Shown: positions 59,372-64,000 of the stretch, one piece after another
Position numbering within the stretch: the stretch's first letter is position 1
Layout: the number at the start of each line of letters is the position of its first letter
NCBI GenBank assembly: GCA_947650365.1
Contig: OX393551.1
Span: forward strand, 62,799,173 to 62,863,172
DNA from: Chamaelirium japonicum
Lineage: Eukaryota; Streptophyta; Magnoliopsida; Liliales; Melanthiaceae
Length of the DNA stretch: 64,000 nucleotides
Reading direction: 5' to 3'
Notes under the pieces: generated by a model
Told to the model about the DNA's origin: nothing
Seen by the model: only the letters and a program-made list of their open reading frames with translations
Databases searched by the model: none
Position numbers and translations under genes: made by a program

Positions 59372-59559
59372 TAGAGACGGAACATCTTCTTTGATTTTTT
59401 TTTTCTTGATTTTTTTCTAATGGATTTCGGATCTGAAAACAAACCACACGCACCTCCTCTTTTGTAGTTGAAATTAAAGGTGCATGTTCGTCGGATCGAG
59501 CACCAGAGGTAAGGTGATGGGTGTGCGTGCACCAAGGCCCAAACCTCAAAAGAAAATAC

Positions 59560-59562
<3 letters not shown>

Positions 59563-59597
<35 letters not shown>
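59563..59597. repeat. (GA)n microsatellite
   Basis: About 35 bp of GA. Confidence 0.95.
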
Positions 59598-59603
<6 letters not shown>

Positions 59604-59824
59604 AGAATCCCCATGTAGATGTACAACCAAGGACCCATGGCCATGGGAGAGGCATCCTTTAGGGGGTTCGACTCCTCTCCATTCGTGATCTTTCTCCCCA
59701 TTCGGTCGTTGTCGATTTGGGACACTACAAAAAAAAAAACAATTTTGCATTTTTAGGTATACATTTATACCGACAGAAATATCATAAACCGTCGGTATAA
59801 TTCGTCTAAATTTATTTTTATTTT

Positions 59825-60640
59825 TAGAAGATTTAGCCATAAGTCCTTTTATCAGATGCTATATTAGCTAAAGGACATGCAATGTTTCAATTTTGCATCA
59901 GGTCCCTTCCGAACATTGCGTGCTAAAGCAAGTCTCTCGTCCGTATTTACCCCCTCATGTGCTACAGAAAGAGTATCCATTCATCTCCACAAAGAGTATC
60001 CATTCACTGATTGACACTGGCATGTAGCGGTTACTATAGTGATTTCATTGTAGCTGCTATAGTGAAATCACTGTAGCAAGAGTATCAATTCGATTTGGTA
60101 AGAGTATCAATTTAGTGAATTGTCTGTTGCTACAGTGATTTCATTGTAGCTGTTACAGTGATTTCATTGTAGCAAGAGTATCAATTAGCCGAATGGATAC
60201 TCTTTCTGAAGACGAATAGATACTCTTGCTACAGTGAAATCACTATAGCAACCACAACATGCACATTGTCACCCGATGAATAGATACTCTTGTTGATGAC
60301 GAATGGATACTCTTTTCTGAGATGAATGTATACTCTTGTTACAGTGTTTTCGCTGTAGTAGCGACAATGAAATCACTGCAGCAATCGCTACATGTATATT
60401 GTTAATCGGTCAATGGATACCCATGCCAAAGACGAATGGATACTCTTACTAGAAATGAATGGATACTCTTGCTGGAGGGGTAGTTTTGTAATTTAAAGGA
60501 TAAAAAAAGTAAAATTTTTTTGTTAAGGACATGTTGTACAAACATGTCCTTTGGGAGGGACTTTAGCTAATGTCCTAACAACTTGTATCCTTTAGCTTAA
60601 ATAAAGACCTATGGAGGGATTTAGGACTAATTAACTCTTT
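59825..60640. mobile_element. Miniature element of the TTAGGTATAGGTCC family (copy 3), nested in CACTA
   Basis: It runs from TTAGCCATAAGTCCTTTT to GGACTAATTAACTC and is the reverse-orientation counterpart of 44989-45737. Ends and the first 100 bp match at roughly 85-90 percent. The interior carries at least ten GAGTATCCATTC/GAATGGATACTC units and several CTACAGTGATTTCATTGTAG-type palindromes. It has no coding capacity. Confidence 0.75.
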
Positions 60641-60685
60641 ATTTTTTGTTTTGATATTGTCGATGATTATTTTATAACCGTCGAT

Positions 60686-60977
60686 CAGGGCCGGCCCAAT
60701 AGTGAGGCAACTCAGGCAGCTGCCTAAGGCCCCACTTGTGAAGAAGGCACCCATAAACTGGGCCTTCAGTTATGATTTGGACCCAAAACACTACTATAAC
60801 AACAGTTTTGCATGGCCCATGGCACCAAAATAAGAAGAAAAAATTGCACGGCCCCACGTACAGTAATATAAATGTACGTTACACTTACCAAAACTTTCAT
60901 CGAATTCCGAGACATCAGCTGTCAGCCATGCATAAAATCTGTTACCAAAAATAAAAAATTCCTTACCTTTTTTTATA

Positions 60978-61068
<91 letters not shown>

Positions 61069-61416
61069 GATGCGGCAACACCGACCACCGAGCGAGCGAC
61101 GTTGTTGGCCCGTCATACCGGGTGACCACCGAGGCATCAACGCCGGCAGCCGCCAGCCATAGGCCCACACCGCCGTGCCCATAGCTCCCTTCTCTCACTC
61201 TCTTGCCTTTGTGCCTGATGACCCATGCTAACTGAGCCACCGGTGACCAGCGACTGGACAATAATCGCTCGACGCTCACGGCTGGAAGAATAAATTTTAA
61301 ATAGTTTTTTCATATTATCTAATTTTTAGTAATAATATTATTTTAAAAAAATTTAAATAAAAATGTTCCATTTAGAATTTTTGCCTTAGGCCTCAGTTTG
61401 TATCGAGAGGGCCCTG
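60686..61416. mobile_element. hAT-type element (CAGGGCCGGCCC), nested in CACTA
   Basis: It starts CAGGGCCGGCCCAATAG and ends GAGAGGGCCCTG (inverted CAGGGCCCTC). Flanks CCGTCGAT (60678-60685) and CCGTCGGT (61417-61424) give an 8-bp TSD with one mismatch, and the target is a CACTA sub-terminal repeat. It contains GCCTAAGGCC and GCCTTAGGCC words near its ends and a (CT)n tract (60981-61063). It has no transposase. Confidence 0.87.
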
Positions 61417-61749
61417 CCGTCGGTACATAGATTTCTCAACATCTTATATAGTACCCGTCGGTATAATTAAATTATCGCCGACGGATAATAATCTATCCGT
61501 CGGTATAATCTTAAAATCTTATTTTATTTAATTAAATATTTTCGACGGTCGTACATTATGCCGTCGAAGAAAGACAGCTATGCTGACGGAGGTTAGTAGC
61601 CGTTGGTAAAGGAATTCCCAACGGGGTTTTAGCCAATAGACGTTGTCGACAGATTTTTCCTTCAGGAAAGATATTTGCTGACATAAAACATCTTTTACCG
61701 AGGGGTATCTGTTGTCGGTAAAAAATGTATTTATTGTAGTAGGAAGCAA

Positions 61750-62060
61750 CACATGGCGATCCCAATTTCAATGGCCACGATCTATGGGCCATGGGATGAA
61801 CCCTAGGGGGATGCCACCAAGTCACAACTTGTTGGCGGTTGTCACCCCAGTGGAGGGGGCAGCGGGTGGTAGCCGACGAGGCGGCGGTGGGCGATCGGTT
61901 CTCAGCGGGGTGGTGGTCGGAGGCGCCAGTGGACGACATCCAGTCGGTGGAACGACGAGCGGAGGTGGTGGCATCCCCTTAGGGTTCATCCCATGGCCCA
62001 TGGATCGTGGTCCTTAAAACCAAGATTGCCACATGGGACTCTCCCAAATCGATAGTGACC
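61750..62060. mobile_element. Foldback element (CCATGGGATGAACC family)
   Basis: The inverted arms carry GGGCCATGGGATGAACCC then GGGGATGCCACC on the left, mirrored at 61960-62060, with weaker matching outward (ATGGCGATCCC / TTGCCACATGGG). The centre is GGCGG-rich. It begins just beyond the CACTA duplication. Confidence 0.65.
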
Positions 62061-62749
62061 GAAAGGGGAGACAATCATCAGTGGGGAGGAGTCGAATCCT
62101 CCTAGGGTTGCCGAATTGGATCTTTTGGGGGATTCTTTTGGCTTCCTTTGGATCCATCCACGGATGGTTTGCCATGTGATCCTATGGTCTAAATAAGCAC
62201 ATGCAAGAGTTGACTTAATTGACAAAGCTAAGTTGGGTTACTGAGTCGGGTGCAAACAATCCTCGCACCACATGCCCTACCATAACATAAACAATCCTAT
62301 GTCCACATGTACGGATTCGATTGACACAAGTGGGCGGAGACGAATACAGTTCAATTAAATAAAAAGGGAGTAGATCATACATTGTAGATGTGGAGCTTGA
62401 TCATCTATATCAAATTCTATAAGGTCCTCTTCTATTATTTTATTCTATATATTTTATCATTGTAAAGTATCTAATGCCCTTGTATATATCTCATGAAAAC
62501 ATCTAGGTTTACTTCTGACTTACACCCACATACATTTAGATGCTAAGTTAAAACACCCCAATAATTTCAGTATCGGGGATACCCCCTCAACAATAATGGT
62601 CACGGTCACCAATTATACGAAAACTATCCGTCACTCTTTTGACTTACCCGTCAAAAATTTGACTTAATGGAAGGCAATTTTGGTATAAGTAATGGAATAT
62701 ATACATAAATATTAAATTTAGGGGGGTGCCTCTAATAATAAAAAGGGGA
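62061..62749. other. Intergenic DNA, no feature recognised
   Basis: AT-rich with no gene or element that can be supported. Confidence 0.4.
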
Positions 62750-63135
62750 AGTTTGACATAAGTCCTTTTTGAGAGATGATCATTAGTTGTAGGACACAGT
62801 AATTTCGAAATATAGCTCAAGTCCCTCCCGCCTGCCCCCCCTCCCCCGCAGCCGCCGTCGAACCTAATCGAATCCCCACCCCCGTTGCAGCTGGACCTAA
62901 CCGAACCCCCTCCCCCGCCGCCGCCGGACCTAACCGAGCCCCCCCCCCCCCCCCGGGCCGAACCTAATCTACAAGCCATGGGATGAACCCTAGACCTATC
63001 CGGCTACCCCTAGGCCTAACCCTAGGCAAGGTCGGCGGAGTCAAGGTCGAGGTTAGGGTCGAGGTCGAGCTCGGGAGAGTGGTGTCCTGCAGCTAATATT
63101 GCAAAATAGTTATGGACCTATACCTAAAGGTTCTA
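62750..63135. mobile_element. Miniature element of the TTAGGTATAGGTCC family (copy 4, short)
   Basis: The left end ATAAGTCCTTTTTGAG...TAGTTGTAGGACAC and the inverted right end (GGTGTCCTGCAGCTAATATTG...GGACCTATACC) match the ends of 14351-15190. The centre is CCCCCTCCCCCGCC-rich with two GGACCTAACCGAACC-type units and a CCATGGGATGAACCCTAG motif. It lacks the palindromes of the longer copies. Confidence 0.6.
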
Positions 63136-63173
63136 GCCAATAGGCTTATGATAAGTGGCATCCTTTTCTAGTC

Positions 63174-63354
63174 GAGAAATGCTATTCAGCTCGAAGGTTT
63201 CTCCGATTCCGCTCAGCCCGATTGATGTGGCAACGTTCAACTGGTGGAGTAAAAGATTTAAATGTCGCTTTTGAGTTTCAGCCACCAGTTGAATACTACC
63301 ACATCAATTGGACTGGCGGAATCGGAAAAACCTTCGAACTGAATAGCATTTCTC
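63174..63354. mobile_element. 181-bp Mutator-type miniature element
   Basis: Arms of about 75 bp begin GAGAAATGCTATTCAG and are mirrored by CTGAATAGCATTTCTC. A 9-bp TSD, TTTCTAGTC (63165-63173) / TTTCTAGCC (63355-63363), has one mismatch. The leading G and the 9-bp duplication fit Mutator-like elements. It has no coding capacity. Confidence 0.9.
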
Positions 63355-63363
63355 TTTCTAGCC

Positions 63364-64000
63364 ACACCCTATTGAGACCTATAAATATGGGTTGCTTCTA
63401 TCTTAGAGTTATACATTTCCCCTTCCGTAGTAGAAGCACTCTTGTGAGTCTTGTTCATCATCTCCTCGATCTCTTCCTTGTTCTTTTCATTTTTGTGAGC
63501 TAGAACGAGGAAGCTCTCCCTCTTGAGATAAGTAAGGCTGTGTTCGGATAACCTTGTTCGATTTTTCGTTTGAGATGGCTCATGGGACCCTAAGGGGGGG
63601 TTTCTTGGTTTGAAAATAACGGCTAGTAATTATTCCGGTAGAATGAAGGATTTGGAAACTAAAAAATATCACTCTGGCTGTTTCTATGACAACCAGAATG
63701 CTGGGCCATCAAATTGCATTAGAAATAGTAATTGATGATAATAATCTTTTCTGGAAGAGGATTAAGGAGAATAGTTGTTCCACATACCAAACACCTCTTA
63801 GGTGTTCGAGGAGCCGAGGAGTGAGAAACCACATCACTCGGACTATGGAATAAAAAGCTTGGGTAACAAAAAAAAAAAACTTGTTTGAGGCAACACACTT
63901 AAATCGGATGGCTAGCTGCTGTGTATGATTTTGTTCCAACCTCCTTAAAGACGTTGGAGCATCCCGCTCTCATTGGTCCACCCCAAGGGTATGTTTGTCA
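63364..64000. other. Right-edge DNA, possible Tourist-like element at 63593-63797
   Basis: GGGGGGGTTTCTTGGTTTGA at about 63593 and the inverted CACATACCAAACACCTC near 63781 resemble Tourist ends, but the flanking 3-bp duplication is not convincing. No gene was recognised. Confidence 0.3.

Larger units (their letters stand above)
59723..61741. mobile_element. CACTA (En/Spm) non-autonomous element with two nested transposons
   Basis: It starts CACTACAAAAAAAAAAAC and ends TTTATTGTAGTA, an inverted terminus with the last base changed (A for G). The 3-bp TSD GGA lies at 59720-59722 and 61742-61744. Sub-terminal CCGTCGGTATAA/ACCGACGG repeats cluster near both ends (59775-59805, 61404-61520, 61550-61730), as in plant CACTA elements. 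No transposase is present. Nested inside are 59825-60640 and 60686-61416, so the original element was only about 450 bp. Confidence 0.88.

Overview
The window is nuclear DNA of a flowering plant. The signs are spliced genes with GT-AG introns, plant gene families, Ty1-copia retrotransposons, hAT, CACTA and Mutator-type miniature elements, and long CT/TA microsatellites. The species cannot be named from the sequence. It is a TE-rich gene-island landscape: two clear host genes and one probable small gene occupy under 5 kb of coding sequence. Most of the rest is nested mobile DNA.

Layout. (1) 1-11.8 kb, + strand: the last five exons of a SHPRH-type SNF2 helicase/RING E3 ligase gene, running in from the left edge. 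Its RING motif is split by a 7.6-kb intron holding a very young, whole-looking Ty1-copia element (2224-7546; identical 129-bp LTRs, TSD GGAAC). (2) 11.9-19 kb: miniature elements, a degenerate telomere-like CCCTAA tract, and a small GC-rich ORF on the minus strand (16131-16598) that may encode a plastid-targeted protein of unknown function. (3) 19.5-25.2 kb: a chain of long-inverted-repeat foldback elements separated by (TA)n tracts, including a 575-bp near-palindrome made of three sub-hairpins, and a 2.3-kb solo LTR inside one of them. (4) 26.5-35.15 kb, minus strand: a complete LRR receptor-like kinase gene (about 636 aa, At5g58300 type, atypical kinase motifs) with a 5'-UTR intron, a TATA box and one 5.36-kb coding intron. 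That intron carries a ten-unit, alternating two-type (dimeric) 100-bp tandem array and miniature elements. (5) 35.2-49.1 kb: a decayed copia remnant split by a 2.35-kb solo LTR and by an unclassified 1.1-kb insertion, plus several hAT miniature elements with clear 8-bp TSDs. (6) 49.7-55.8 kb: a second copia element with nearly identical LTRs but a broken interior. (7) 56-64 kb: a truncated LINE, a CACTA element with two other transposons inside it, and Mutator-like and other foldback miniature elements.

Functionally, the two main genes are unrelated: a chromatin/DNA-damage ubiquitin ligase and a membrane receptor-like kinase. They share tolerance of long TE-filled introns. The main novelty candidates are the TA-microsatellite-flanked foldback family with its three-hairpin member, the family carrying repeated CTACAGTGA/TCACTGTAG palindromes, the dimeric satellite in the kinase intron, and the young-LTR but broken copia element. 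All coordinates were read by eye. Element boundaries with TSDs are firm; those marked 'about' are not.
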